From Sinanaerobacter chloroacetimidivorans (lineage in GTDB: Bacteria > Bacillota > Clostridia > Peptostreptococcales > Anaerovoracaceae): a DNA stretch of 64,000 bases. Below the pieces are notes generated by a model. It did no database searches. It was given only the letters and a program-made list of their open reading frames with translations, and had not been told where the DNA came from. A program made the translations under genes and the position numbers. Where the stretch lies: NCBI RefSeq assembly GCF_018128545.1, contig NZ_JAGSND010000004.1, forward strand, positions 1-64,000, in the 5' to 3' direction. Below are positions 52,039 to 61,417 of the stretch, piece after piece; positions within the stretch are counted from its first letter, which is position 1, and each line of letters starts with the position of its first letter.

Positions 52039-53334
52039 CTAGATTTCCGAAAACAATCTCACTGTGAAAACGGTGCCCTGATCCCGTTTGCTTTCCACCT
52101 CTATTTCTCCGTGACAAAGCTCTACAATCCGTTTGACTATAGACAGGCCCAGTCCGTTTCCTTCTACGGAATGGTCGGTGCTGCCCTGATAAAATCTTTC
52201 AAAAATATGCTGTTTTGTTTCTTCGGTCATGCCGATACCCTGATCTTTGATTTTCACTTCTACAAATCCGTTCTGCTGAGAAAGCCCAATTTTAATCTGA
52301 CTCTCCAGGCGAGAAAATTTGATGGCATTTTCTATAAGGTTCATCCAGACCTGCTGCAGCAGTTCTTCATCTCCCTGGTATGTCACTGCTACCATATCCA
52401 CATCAAAAGTAAGCTTTTTCCTGCTCCACTGGGGTTCAAGAAGGACAACGACACTTCTGATCTGTTCATCTAATGCAAACTCCCTGTAATTTACATTGTC
52501 TTGATTTTCCAGCTTGGACAGCTTCAGGATGCTATAAGTAAGTTTCGAAAGGCGTTCTGCCTCTTCTGCAATAATACCAGAATATTCGGCCTGCTCTTCT
52601 TTTGTCAGCCCCTGTTTTTGGAGAAGCCTGGCAAAGCCTTGTATGGAAGCAATAGGTGTCTTGAATTCATGTGAGACATTCCGGATAAAGTCTTTTTGAA
52701 GATACTCCATTTTTTTCAGTTCTTTTACCATTTGGTTAAAGTTTTTTGTTAAAGTTCCAATTTCATCTTTGGTATTGATTTCAAGACATACATCAAATTC
52801 ACCTTTTGCAACTTCTTGAGTTGCAGCGGTCAATCGATGGATCGGTCTCAGCATTCTGCCTGCCACAAGGGTCAAAATCAGGCAGGATAACACCAGGCTG
52901 GAGATCAGAACCAATGCTACACGGTTACGGAAAACCTGAAAAGCATTCGGACTGTTTCTGGTATTAATTTTAATAATATCACCGCCAAGCGTAAAATAGG
53001 TGGTTGCAATGGGGAATAATTGCTTGGAAACAAATACGATTTCACCTTGATCCAGATCTTTTCTGATTTCCGGGTCCAGCGAGGCCGCTTCAAATTCATC
53101 CATGATCCTTGCCCTGTACATAGAGTTGGAAGTCATTTTTATGATCTCCCCGTTGCTGAGCTCTGTTTTGCTTTTTAACTCCAGAAGACTCTTCGCCATG
53201 GAGTGCTGGGTCTGCATGATTTCATCGGATAAGGTTTTATTGCTGATAAAAACGGCACCGATAAAGGTTGCCAGGCAGGATATAATCATGATACCCAAAA
53301 GCCATACAACCATTTTCATCTTCAATGTCTTCAT
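52039..53334 (-). CDS. Sensor histidine kinase of the MacAB-linked two-component system
   Basis: A 431-residue transmembrane kinase: helix 1 (about 8-30), a sensor domain (about 31-140), helix 2 (about 141-162), HAMP (about 163-215), HisKA with the phospho-accepting histidine in RNVSHEFKTPIASIQG, and a HATPase domain with NLIENAIKFS, DQGIGM and GLGLSIVKRIVEL. It phosphorylates the response regulator encoded 16 bases upstream on the same strand. The ABC exporter genes before them suggest sensing of an antimicrobial or envelope stress. Confidence 0.92.
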   Translation of the reverse strand: MKTLKMKMVVWLLGIMIISCLATFIGAVFISNKTLSDEIMQTQHSMAKSLLELKSKTELSNGEIIKMTSNSMYRARIMDEFEAASLDPEIRKDLDQGEIVFVSKQLFPIATTYFTLGGDIIKINTRNSPNAFQVFRNRVALVLISSLVLSCLILTLVAGRMLRPIHRLTAATQEVAKGEFDVCLEINTKDEIGTLTKNFNQMVKELKKMEYLQKDFIRNVSHEFKTPIASIQGFARLLQKQGLTKEEQAEYSGIIAEEAERLSKLTYSILKLSKLENQDNVNYREFALDEQIRSVVVLLEPQWSRKKLTFDVDMVAVTYQGDEELLQQVWMNLIENAIKFSRLESQIKIGLSQQNGFVEVKIKDQGIGMTEETKQHIFERFYQGSTDHSVEGNGLGLSIVKRIVELCHGEIEVESKRDQGTVFTVRLFSEI

Positions 53335-53350
53335 TTTCCATAACCCTTCC

Positions 53351-54034
53351 TTATTTATTTTCTGTTTTTATTTCTGCTTTATATCCGATTCCGCGAATGG
53401 TAATGATTTCAAACTCTTCAAAATCACTCAGTTTTTCACGCAGCCTTTTAATGTGAACATCTACCGTTCTTTCCTCCGTTTCCGCATCAGGACCCCAGAT
53501 TTCCTCCATCAATTGCTGCCTTGTAAAAATCTGTTTCGGATAGCTCAGCAGTTTGAACAGCAGGTAGAATTCTTTTTTTGGCAAGCTGAGGGAATTTCCT
53601 TCTTTTTTAATTTCCAAGGCATGATAGTCAAGCTCTACAGAACCGATCACAATACGATGTTCATTCATGATTCTGGAGCGGCGGAGCAGGGCGCCGACAC
53701 GTAATAGCAGCTCATCAATATTAATGGGCTTTACCATATAATCGTCGGCACCACTTAGAAAACCTTTTTTCTTATCTTCAAAAGAGTCTTTTGCAGTAAT
53801 CATTAAGATCGGCAGATTAAAATTAGAATCACGAAGTCCTTTTGTAAGCTCATACCCGTCCACCTTCGGCATCATAATATCACTGATAATAAGATCGATA
53901 TAGACCCCTTCCAGTACGCTCAAAGCTTCCTGCCCATCCGATGCACAGATAACATGATAGCCGTTCTGGGTCAGAATCGCTTCCATCAGTCTTCGTAAAT
54001 TCTTGTCGTCCTCTACCACAAGTATATGAAACAT
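53351..54034 (-). CDS. OmpR-family response regulator
   Basis: A 227-residue regulator. The receiver domain (about 1-118) has acidic pocket VVEDDKN, phosphorylation site IISDIMMPKVDGYE and lysine in ITAKDS. A winged-helix DNA-binding domain follows (about 130-222, with RTVDVHIKRLREKL). It is encoded between the kinase and the MacB-like permease and probably controls this operon. AAAGGAGGTGCC precedes the ATG. Confidence 0.93.
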   Translation of the reverse strand: MFHILVVEDDKNLRRLMEAILTQNGYHVICASDGQEALSVLEGVYIDLIISDIMMPKVDGYELTKGLRDSNFNLPILMITAKDSFEDKKKGFLSGADDYMVKPINIDELLLRVGALLRRSRIMNEHRIVIGSVELDYHALEIKKEGNSLSLPKKEFYLLFKLLSYPKQIFTRQQLMEEIWGPDAETEERTVDVHIKRLREKLSDFEEFEIITIRGIGYKAEIKTENK

Positions 54035-54103
54035 GCAGGCACCTCCTTTTTATATTTTACCATGCTTTCTATTTTACAATGCGAGTCTCCTGTTAGGGAT
54101 CAT

Positions 54104-55288
54104 CTAAACTCCTCTCAACGCATCGATGGGGTTCAATTTGCTGGCATTTCTTGCGGGAGCCCAACCGAAAACGATTCCGATGGCACCGGAGAATCCTACG
54201 CCAAGTGCAATAGCGCTAATGGAAAGGGAGAGTCCGATATTCAGTAAAGCCGCAGCCGCCCAGGAAATCGTAACTCCTAAGATAACGCCAATCATACCGC
54301 CAAAGAGGGAAAGAAATATGGACTCAATTAAAAACTGAAACTGGATCCTTTTCGGTTCTGCACCCAAGGCCTTTCTTAACCCGATTTCATTGGTTCTCTC
54401 CTTCACCGAAACAAGCATCATATTCATAATGCCGATGCCTCCTACCAGAAGAGAAATGGATGCAATACCTGCCAGCATGGTGGTCAGCATATCGGTAGTA
54501 CTGTCCAGAGTATCCAATAACTGATCCATATTTGTCAAGTGATAACTATCCTCCTTATTGCTAAATGCTTTATCCAGAGAGGCTTCTATGGAAGCTACCG
54601 TTTCATCCGTTCTGTCGGAATCTGCTATTCTAATCTCAAGGGAATGAATCGTGCCCACACCGGACATGCTCATAGCTGTCTTATATGGAATAATGATTTT
54701 TCCGTTTTCATCTGCAGAAGGCTGAAGGACGGAGGTATTAGAATCCTCGCCTGAAATTCCCACAACCGTAAAACTCAGACCGTTAATCCGAAGACTTTTT
54801 CCCAGGGGATCTGTCCCGAAAAAAAGCTCATTTGAAATAACCTCGTCAATAATACAGACCTTGTTTCTGCTGTCCATGTCTAGAATCGTCAGATTCCTTC
54901 CTCTTATTACCGTGTCCGGATAATTCTCAAAATAGATATGGTTCCTTCCCTGAACAGCAGCATCCTCTTTCACCGTACCTTCCCGTTCCACAACACCGTT
55001 AACCGATAATGTGGGAGAAACACTCTCTACATTATCTATTTCTTCAAGAAGTTTTACATCTCCGTCATTCAGACCGGCTTTTAAAGGTGTTCCTGATACC
55101 TGAACCGAAACGGAGTTGGCTCCAAGATCGGAAAACTGACTTGTGATTTCATTTGTGACTCCCTGGACAATGGTAATCAGGGCAATGATGGCAGTAACTC
55201 CGATAAGGATCCCTAAAATAGTAAGAAAGGACCGCATTTTATTACTTATGATGTTTTGCCAGGACATTTTTATACTTTCTCTTATCAA
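54104..55288 (-). CDS. MacB/FtsX-type ABC transporter permease
   Basis: A 394-residue permease with the MacB topology: helix 1 (about 18-42), a large extracytoplasmic domain (about 43-265), and three C-terminal helices with SISLLVGGIGIMNMMLVSVK and ERTNEIGLRKALGA, a conserved coupling motif. MacB proteins act by mechanotransmission, driving extracytoplasmic substrate export with the adaptor. It sits 15 bases after the ATPase gene. Confidence 0.92.
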   Translation of the reverse strand: MIRESIKMSWQNIISNKMRSFLTILGILIGVTAIIALITIVQGVTNEITSQFSDLGANSVSVQVSGTPLKAGLNDGDVKLLEEIDNVESVSPTLSVNGVVEREGTVKEDAAVQGRNHIYFENYPDTVIRGRNLTILDMDSRNKVCIIDEVISNELFFGTDPLGKSLRINGLSFTVVGISGEDSNTSVLQPSADENGKIIIPYKTAMSMSGVGTIHSLEIRIADSDRTDETVASIEASLDKAFSNKEDSYHLTNMDQLLDTLDSTTDMLTTMLAGIASISLLVGGIGIMNMMLVSVKERTNEIGLRKALGAEPKRIQFQFLIESIFLSLFGGMIGVILGVTISWAAAALLNIGLSLSISAIALGVGFSGAIGIVFGWAPARNASKLNPIDALRGV

Positions 55289-55303
55289 TGTTCTATACCT
55301 CTT

Positions 55304-55984
55304 TTATTCCGTTTCCATTAAGTTTCCGTCCAAAATCCGGACCACTCTGCTGGCATTTTCAGCGATGGATTCATCATGGGTAATCATAATAATGGTTCGG
55401 CCTTCCCTGTGCAATTCGTTAAATAAATCCATGACCTGCCGGCCTGTCTTCTGGTCAAGAGCACCCGTTGGTTCGTCGGCAAGCAGAATGGTTGGATTGG
55501 TTGACAATGCTCTTGCAATAGCAACACGCTGCTGCTGGCCTCCGGAAAGCTGGTTTGGATAATAGCTGATACGATTTTCCAGGCCGACCCGATACAATAG
55601 GTTCTTTGCTGTTTTAATACGTTCTTTAGGAGGAATGCCGGCATACACCAGAGGAAGCTCCACATTTTCAGCGGCATTCATCCGGGGCAGCAGCTGAAAC
55701 GACTGAAAGATGAAGCCGATTTCTTTGCTTCTGATCTTGGCAAGCTCCTTTTCTGAAAGCTTGGCAATCACACGGCCGGACAGGACATATTCTCCGCTGG
55801 TCGGGCTGTCCAAACAGCCGATGATGTTCATCAGCGTAGATTTTCCAGAGCCGGATGGCCCAAGGATGGAAACAAATTCTCCTTCCTTTACTGATAGCTC
55901 AATTCCTTTCAGGATGGTCTGCTCTTCTTCCCCCATTTGATATTTCTTGACGATATTTTTCATAGACAGAATTTCTTTACTCAT
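55304..55984 (-). CDS. MacB/LolD-type ABC transporter ATPase
   Basis: A 226-residue ATPase with Walker A GPSGSGKSTL, Q-loop FQSFQLLPRMNA, signature LSGGQQQRVAIARAL and Walker B ILLADEPTGALD, characteristic of the MacB/LolD group. It drives the adjacent permease. It stands between the adaptor and permease genes in an operon with adaptor-ATPase-permease-regulator-kinase order. Confidence 0.93.
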   Translation of the reverse strand: MSKEILSMKNIVKKYQMGEEEQTILKGIELSVKEGEFVSILGPSGSGKSTLMNIIGCLDSPTSGEYVLSGRVIAKLSEKELAKIRSKEIGFIFQSFQLLPRMNAAENVELPLVYAGIPPKERIKTAKNLLYRVGLENRISYYPNQLSGGQQQRVAIARALSTNPTILLADEPTGALDQKTGRQVMDLFNELHREGRTIIMITHDESIAENASRVVRILDGNLMETE

Positions 55985-55994
55985 GGCAGGCCTC

Positions 55995-57083
55995 CTAGTT
56001 TGCTCTCATTCTGGGCGGTACGGTGATTCCGGAATCGGACTCATCGCTTTTATTCTGAATCAGCACCGTTTCGCCGGGAGATACCCCCTCCTTTATTTCT
56101 GCGACGGTGCCATCGTTGATACCGACCGTTACCTTTTTCGCCGTTACTTTTTGATCTGCATCTCTGGACAGGATATAAGGCTGGTTTTCACTGTCAAAGG
56201 ATATTGCTTTCAATGGAACTGCCACCACACTGTCGGCTTTCTGACTTATAATACGCACTTCAACTGAAAGTCCGACTTTTAAATCGGTGCTTTGTTCTAA
56301 ATCGATTTCCGCATTGAAATAGGAAACACCGTTGTTTACTTCGGCCTGATTGGAAACCTTTGCAACAGCACCGCGTACTTCCTTGTTCAGCGCGGTAACC
56401 ATAACTACCGCATCCCTGCCTTCCGAAACAGAATCCAGATCAAATTCATCCACCTTAATTTTTACCTGCAGCTGATCATAATTAACCACATCCATAATTT
56501 TGGTACCGGAGATGACCGTGTCATTCTCTTCTGCATAGATTTCAGATACGACTCCGTCTATTTCCGCCAATATCCGGGTATCGTGCTCTTCCTGCAATAC
56601 GGAATCATAATTTGCTTTTGCCTGTATCCATTGAGACTGACAAATTTCGAAGTTGCTGACAGCCTTCTCATACTCCTGCAACGAGACAGCCCCCTGATCA
56701 TAGAGCTCTTTCGTTCGAGACAGGCTCTTCTTTGAATCCTGATAGGATATTTCCGCTGACTGTGCCGAGGCTTGCGCTTGTGTTAATTTTGATGCGATAT
56801 TATTATCATCGATTTCATATAGTAAATCCCCTTTTGAAACATGGTCTCCTTCTTCCACGTACAGCTTTTTAATAGAAGTAACACTATTGGCATAAACATT
56901 CTGAGCCTCCTTCGCCTCAATATTTCCCTCATAGCTGTAGTAGGTGACAATATCCTGCGTTTTCGCCGTTTCTTCCTGATAGCTTCCACCATCAGGCCGC
57001 AGTAATAAAAACAGCCCAATGCCTATAATGACAACGGCAGTAACGGAAAGGATAATCAATCCTTTTTTATTTAGTTTTTTCAT
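55995..57083 (-). CDS. MacA/HlyD-like adaptor of the ABC exporter
   Basis: A 362-residue adaptor with one N-terminal membrane helix (about 8-28), a lipoyl-like domain (about 45-90), a helical hairpin (about 90-165), a second lipoyl half, and a beta-barrel with membrane-proximal domain to about 350. In Gram-positive MacA-like systems it spans the membrane-wall space. First gene of the five-gene exporter/two-component operon. AAAGGAGGAC precedes the ATG. Confidence 0.9.
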   Translation of the reverse strand: MKKLNKKGLIILSVTAVVIIGIGLFLLLRPDGGSYQEETAKTQDIVTYYSYEGNIEAKEAQNVYANSVTSIKKLYVEEGDHVSKGDLLYEIDDNNIASKLTQAQASAQSAEISYQDSKKSLSRTKELYDQGAVSLQEYEKAVSNFEICQSQWIQAKANYDSVLQEEHDTRILAEIDGVVSEIYAEENDTVISGTKIMDVVNYDQLQVKIKVDEFDLDSVSEGRDAVVMVTALNKEVRGAVAKVSNQAEVNNGVSYFNAEIDLEQSTDLKVGLSVEVRIISQKADSVVAVPLKAISFDSENQPYILSRDADQKVTAKKVTVGINDGTVAEIKEGVSPGETVLIQNKSDESDSGITVPPRMRAN

Positions 57084-57213
57084 TATTCAAAGTCCTCCTT
57101 TATTGGATCGTCCGATTTGCCTGCGGATTTCTGCAGTACTTCTGTTACCGGATCATCTTATTCTGCGAGTATGAACTGAATATGAACAATTATAAATAAA
57201 AAAATGGAAGATA

Positions 57214-57278
57214 AAAAAACTGTCACAATTAGGATCTAGAAGAAAGTTTTCATTCCATTCTAATCCCAATTGTGACAG
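57214..57278 (-). terminator. Terminator after the Gfo/Idh gene pair
   Basis: On the minus strand, a long stem with CTGTCACAATT / AATTGTGACAG as base and an inner GGATTAGAA / TTCTAGATCC-like continuation, followed by TTTTTTTAT. It lies about 42 bases after the stop of the 57320 gene. Confidence 0.8.
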
Positions 57279-57319
57279 GCTGGTTTCCCTATAATCGATG
57301 ATAAACGTACCGGAATTCA

Positions 57320-58327
57320 TCAATCGTAGAATTCAGGCCGTCTTTGTAAAGTGACAGGCACTGATGTTCCTGAATTTCGGGAACGAATCAAAGCGTCCGC
57401 CGTAATGCAGGCAGCATAGCCATCCCATGCACTTGGTCCTGACAGTGTTGCTTTCTTTACATCGTTGACCCATTGCTGAAGCTCATTGTCATAGGCGTCT
57501 ACAAAGCGCTGGGACCATTCGGTAAAGATTTGGTGAGTATGTTTTCCCTCGCTCCGAATCAACAGTGCGGAGGGATCCGGAAGTCGGACGGTGCCGGTTT
57601 CCCCAACAATTTCGCATTGAATATCATAGCCGTATCCGGACGTCATATTGACTTCGATGCCTATTTGAACTCCGTTTTTCGTTTTTAGAAGAAGAATCTG
57701 AGGATCCTGCAGACCTTCCGCCGCATTTTTGTTCTGCTTGCCGGTCAGCACCTGCGCCGAAGCATATTCTTCTTCCAGCAGCCACCGTAATATATCAATT
57801 TCATGGATTCCGGAATTGGTGACGGTCATATCATTTGAATGGCTTGTGATATGAGTACGGTTTCTGTGGCAAGCGTGAACAAGCAGCGGTTCGCCGATTC
57901 TACCGCTTTGAATCACTTCTTTCATGGCCCGATAGTCCTTGTCGTAACGGCGCATGAAGCCTACCTGAACCAGGCGTTTTCCATAGGACATCTCCGCATC
58001 CATAATTTTTAAACAATCACGTGCAGTTGTTGCAAGCGGTTTTTCACATAAGACATATTTTCCTGCTTGGATACAGGATAATACATATCCTGCATGGGTC
58101 GGATCCCAAGAAGCAATCAGAACTGCGTCTACTTCAGGTGATTCAATGAGATCTTCTCCTGTAGGAAAGGAGAGCGCATGGTACTGTTTTGCTGCTTTAT
58201 CGGCAATCTCCTTGTTGATATCGGTAACGGCGGTAACCTTCGCACCGGTGATGACATCCGTCAAGCGGCGAATATGATCGCGGCCGATTCCCCCCGTACC
58301 GATTACTCCGATTCTTAATTCCATCAT
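57320..58327 (-). CDS. Gfo/Idh/MocA-family NAD(P)-dependent dehydrogenase
   Basis: A 335-residue protein with an N-terminal Rossmann motif (IGVIGTGGIGRDH), the family signature VLCEKPLATT (lysine in the EKP motif) and the C-terminal alpha/beta domain with GIHEIDILRWLLEE. Inositol 2-dehydrogenases belong here, and the GIHEID histidine/aspartate pair fits. Substrate unknown. It lies 40 bases after a paralogue, and the pair is probably controlled by the AraC gene upstream. Confidence 0.87.
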   Translation of the reverse strand: MMELRIGVIGTGGIGRDHIRRLTDVITGAKVTAVTDINKEIADKAAKQYHALSFPTGEDLIESPEVDAVLIASWDPTHAGYVLSCIQAGKYVLCEKPLATTARDCLKIMDAEMSYGKRLVQVGFMRRYDKDYRAMKEVIQSGRIGEPLLVHACHRNRTHITSHSNDMTVTNSGIHEIDILRWLLEEEYASAQVLTGKQNKNAAEGLQDPQILLLKTKNGVQIGIEVNMTSGYGYDIQCEIVGETGTVRLPDPSALLIRSEGKHTHQIFTEWSQRFVDAYDNELQQWVNDVKKATLSGPSAWDGYAACITADALIRSRNSGTSVPVTLQRRPEFYD

Positions 58328-58366
58328 AGTTTATTTCTCCTGATTCTCTGTTTATTTGTAATCCTT

Positions 58367-59404
58367 TTATCTCAGGGAATTTTGCTCTGATTTTGCAGCA
58401 AGCATCTTACCCGTTTCAAAGGATTCTTTGCACCGATAGGCAATTTCCGAGACGGCAGTGCCATCGTATACTGAAACCTCTGGTTTTCGATTTTCTCGAA
58501 TGCATTGTACAAACTCAATCATTTCAGCAATATAAGCGTCATGCCAACGGGACATGAAATCGGGATAACATTCCCGGCAAACTCCGTGTTCGTTCAGCAC
58601 CTCAAGCAGGCTATCGGTTCCGACAGACCCAATGCGAAGCGTACCTCGTGTACCGATGATCTCCGTTTCCACATTGCAGCCATGAGCAGCCGCCCTCCCT
58701 GCAAAGAAAAAGGCCATGGTTTCATCCTCAAACTGCAGCATGCAGCACACATTATCCCCATCGTTCCACTGGCGATACTGTTCAAATTCGAAGCAGCCGC
58801 CAATACCCCACATATTTTGGGGCTCACTGTTAATGAACCATCTGCAGGTGTCTATATCATGAACACACATATCCAGAAATTGGCCGCCGCTGTGCGGGGC
58901 AAATTCCAATGCACTTTCAATGGTAGCAATGGGCTCCTGGGTGTAGGAACGAACCAGAATGATTCGGCCGATATCTCCGCGATCTATTTTTTCCTTGGCC
59001 TTTCGGTAGGAGATGTCATAACGGCGCATAAAGCCCAGCATGAAGATTTTATCCGGATGAGCCTCTACGGCCTTCTCTGCCTCTTTACACTGCTCTACTG
59101 TAGTGCCCAGAGGTTTGTCGCAAAATACATGTTTGCCATGCTGCAGGGCTAATGCAATGTGTTTTGTGTGCAAAGCAGAAGGAGATACGATGCAGATCGC
59201 ATCAAGGTCCGGATTCCTGCACATTTCTTCAAAATCCGTGTACGTATCAGGCACGCCTAATTCAGCTGCAACTCTTTTCAGTTTTTCTTCCTTCGTTGCA
59301 CAAAGTGCGGCAAGTTGGGCCCCAGGTACTTTTGTCGCTATATTGCAGGCATGTTCGTAGCCCAAACGGCCGATTCCGACGGAACCAATTTTAATTTTTT
59401 CCAT
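58367..59404 (-). CDS. Gfo/Idh/MocA-family NAD(P)-dependent dehydrogenase
   Basis: A 345-residue paralogue of the next gene: Rossmann motif IGSVGIGRLGYEH, VFCDKPLGTT as the K-P motif, and CVHDIDTCRWF. ATG 59404 is preferred because AAGGAGGG is well placed; the upstream in-frame extension is not conserved. Two similar dehydrogenases in tandem suggest interconversion of inositol or sugar epimers by oxidation and reduction. Direct repeats upstream look like AraC sites. Confidence 0.87.
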   Translation of the reverse strand: MEKIKIGSVGIGRLGYEHACNIATKVPGAQLAALCATKEEKLKRVAAELGVPDTYTDFEEMCRNPDLDAICIVSPSALHTKHIALALQHGKHVFCDKPLGTTVEQCKEAEKAVEAHPDKIFMLGFMRRYDISYRKAKEKIDRGDIGRIILVRSYTQEPIATIESALEFAPHSGGQFLDMCVHDIDTCRWFINSEPQNMWGIGGCFEFEQYRQWNDGDNVCCMLQFEDETMAFFFAGRAAAHGCNVETEIIGTRGTLRIGSVGTDSLLEVLNEHGVCRECYPDFMSRWHDAYIAEMIEFVQCIRENRKPEVSVYDGTAVSEIAYRCKESFETGKMLAAKSEQNSLR

Positions 59405-59464
59405 AGAAAAACCCTCCTTGTTTTCTTTCATAAAGTATAAAAACTTAGCAGTTGAATTTCTATG

Positions 59465-59484
59465 GATTTCTTGCTTTTGTTAAA
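59465..59484. promoter_or_regulatory. Candidate AraC site, promoter-proximal
   Basis: GATTTCTTGCTTTTGTTAAA, repeated with 19 of 20 identities at 59550-59569. On the minus strand it abuts the -35 region of a possible promoter whose -10 is TATACT (59439-59434), the position expected for an activator that contacts RNA polymerase. Confidence 0.5.
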
Positions 59485-59549
59485 CATTTATAAGACTGGT
59501 ATACGGTTGGTTTTTGCACTCTGAATTTTTACATCAAAGATTAACTTGC

Positions 59550-59569
59550 GATTTCTTGCTTTTGATAAA
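59550..59569. promoter_or_regulatory. Candidate AraC site, promoter-distal
   Basis: GATTTCTTGCTTTTGATAAA, the second direct copy, 85 bp (about eight helical turns) from the proximal one, so both face the same side of the DNA. Confidence 0.5.
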
Positions 59570-59571
59570 AA

Positions 59572-59600
59572 AAAGTACCGCAAGCTTTATCCCTGCGGTA
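59572..59600 (-). terminator. Terminator after the AraC gene
   Basis: On the minus strand, TACCGCA / TGCGGTA with a 10-base loop, followed by CTTTTTTT. It lies just beyond the AraC stop codon and insulates the dehydrogenase promoter. Confidence 0.78.
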
Positions 59601-59608
59601 GTGATAAA

Positions 59609-60487
59609 TCAGATTCCTGATTTAATGGTATATTTTTTTCGGTATTTCAAAGGGGTCATGCCCACATGTTTTGTAAAGATAAGATTAAAGTGACTGGGAT
59701 TATCATATCCCACCATTGAGGCCACCTGAGTAACCGTATAATCCGTATTGATCAGAAGCGTCTGTGCCTCTCCGATGCGGCGCCGCAAAAGATATTTTAC
59801 CGGCGAATAGCCGCTTGCTTCTTTAAAGACATGAGAAAGATAGTAGGGACTGATATTCAGATCTTCAGATATGGATTGAAGGCTGATATCTTCATGGTAA
59901 TGCAAATCTATAAATTCTTTAATCCGTGAGCCTAGCACGCTCAGCCCTTCTTCTCCGGGTTCTGGCGATGCAGGCTGGGATCCTTGGCCGAGCAGGTTTA
60001 AAACCTGAGTCAGCAGTGACATCATCAGATAGTGACAGCTGTCATCGGCACCGGGTTGGGCGGCAAGCAGGAGGCGGAACATAAGCTGGAAGAGTTCAAG
60101 AATGTTATCAAAATGTTCACCGCAAGGCACAATAGGTGATTCCTCACTGCCGATAACCGCATTTCTAGGAAGTCCGTTTAAGGCAAGATCTCCAATGGCA
60201 CAGCAATAACTCCCTACTCTCGTATTGATATCGGAAATTTCATCATGCACCACACCACTGTTTAGAAGTACAAGGTCACCGCCTTGGATGCGGCAGCGCT
60301 TCCCGTCTATGGAATAATGTCCCTGACCGTTGCGGATCAGTATGATTTCCGCACAGCTGTCGTGTGCGTGTAAGGCCCTGGGATAAATGCTTTCCTCCGA
60401 TTCAATGCGGCTCACATACAAAAGCTTCGGGACGGTACTTCCGGGGAAAGGGGCGATATGATTCTTTTTGACAAAGCATTGGAGCAT
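59609..60487 (-). CDS. AraC-family regulator with cupin-type sensor
   Basis: A 292-residue regulator. The N-terminal cupin-like arm (about 20-110; HAHDSCAEIILIRNGQGHYS) should bind a sugar or polyol. The C-terminal AraC helix-turn-helix pair (about 190-290) has ISLQSISEDLNISPYYLSHV and TVTQVASMVGYDNPSHFNLI. ATG 60487 is chosen after GAGGGAGG. It precedes the two dehydrogenase genes on the same strand but has its own terminator. Confidence 0.88.
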   Translation of the reverse strand: MLQCFVKKNHIAPFPGSTVPKLLYVSRIESEESIYPRALHAHDSCAEIILIRNGQGHYSIDGKRCRIQGGDLVLLNSGVVHDEISDINTRVGSYCCAIGDLALNGLPRNAVIGSEESPIVPCGEHFDNILELFQLMFRLLLAAQPGADDSCHYLMMSLLTQVLNLLGQGSQPASPEPGEEGLSVLGSRIKEFIDLHYHEDISLQSISEDLNISPYYLSHVFKEASGYSPVKYLLRRRIGEAQTLLINTDYTVTQVASMVGYDNPSHFNLIFTKHVGMTPLKYRKKYTIKSGI

Positions 60488-60633
60488 AGCGTTTCCTCCC
60501 TCATCTAGTGTTTTTATTAGTATAACATATATCGGAAACCTTTTTCTTCCATCATTCATATAATAATCGAAAGAAATAACTGATCTTATCGGTTAACGCT
60601 AAGAATTTTTTGAATATAGAATGGAGTATCAAT

Positions 60634-61200
60634 ATGGCTATCAGAATATTTATCGACCAGGGACATAATCCGGTCAACCCTAATGCCGGCGCGGAGGCTT
60701 TTGGACTAAGAGAGCAGGATATCACCTATGAGGTAGGGGTAAGGCTGGCGGCATTACTTAACAGCAACCCCAACTTTGAGGCCAGGTTGTCCAGAAATTC
60801 TCCGACGGAGCAGCTGGGAACCAGCACAACGACAAGTCTTCAGACAAGAGTCATGGGTGCAAATAATTGGCCTGCCGACTTTTTTATCAGTATTCATGCC
60901 AACGCAAGCACGATACCTACGGCAAGCGGCAGTGAGGCATATGTTTATCGTGTGGACACCCCCGCCTATTATATGGCAACCAGAATTTTAGAAGGATTAA
61001 ATTATATGACAGGGCTTCCAAACCGCGGTGTATTAACGAATCCAAGGCTTTATGTATTGAGAGCGACTTCTATGCCGGCAGTATTGGTAGAAATGGGATA
61101 TCTCACCAATTGGACGGACGCGAATTTAATGTCCACTGATCCGGAAAGTTTTGCCCGAGGTATTTATAACGGAATTCTCATGTATTACGGGTTGCTTTAA
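60634..61200 (+). CDS. N-acetylmuramoyl-L-alanine amidase (Amidase_3)
   Basis: A 188-residue zinc amidase consisting of the catalytic domain only. Zinc ligands and catalytic residues are in IDQGHNP, a glutamate in REQDITYEV, SIHANAS and the catalytic glutamate in LVEMGYLTN. It cleaves the bond between MurNAc and the stem peptide. There is no signal peptide or wall-binding domain, so it may act as a mother-cell or lysis enzyme, or be exported otherwise. ATG 60634 follows GGAG. Confidence 0.87.
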   Translation: MAIRIFIDQGHNPVNPNAGAEAFGLREQDITYEVGVRLAALLNSNPNFEARLSRNSPTEQLGTSTTTSLQTRVMGANNWPADFFISIHANASTIPTASGSEAYVYRVDTPAYYMATRILEGLNYMTGLPNRGVLTNPRLYVLRATSMPAVLVEMGYLTNWTDANLMSTDPESFARGIYNGILMYYGLL

Positions 61201-61245
61201 GAAAGCAGGTTCAGAAGACAGGCTTACATTTGTACATGATAAATA

Positions 61246-61288
61246 AAAAGAAATCTCAATTGTTAATGTTTTTGAGATTTCTTTTATT
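61246..61288 (+). terminator. Terminator after the amidase gene
   Basis: AAAAGAAATCTCAA (61246-61259) pairs perfectly with TTGAGATTTCTTTT (61272-61285), giving a 14-bp stem, followed by ATTTC. Confidence 0.75.
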
Positions 61289-61361
61289 TCGGATAATAGA
61301 TAATAACAGTTTGATTTCTTGCAAAATAGCGGATTAAATTACCTGTGTATTAAATTACCTG

Positions 61362-61390
61362 TTGACAAAACAAAATAAGTATGATATGCT
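61362..61390 (+). promoter_or_regulatory. Sigma-A promoter of the cold-shock gene
   Basis: TTGACA (61362-61367), a 17-base spacer and TATGCT (61385-61390). It gives a leader of about 122 bases before the cold-shock start codon. Confidence 0.72.
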
Positions 61391-61417
61391 AATTCGGTAT
61401 TCTAGATTTAACAATTG

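Noticed and set aside
52039..54034. The missing WalRK pair
   Set aside because: This two-component system is embedded in a MacAB exporter operon far from yycH, and the kinase has no PAS domain between HAMP and HisKA as WalK usually does.
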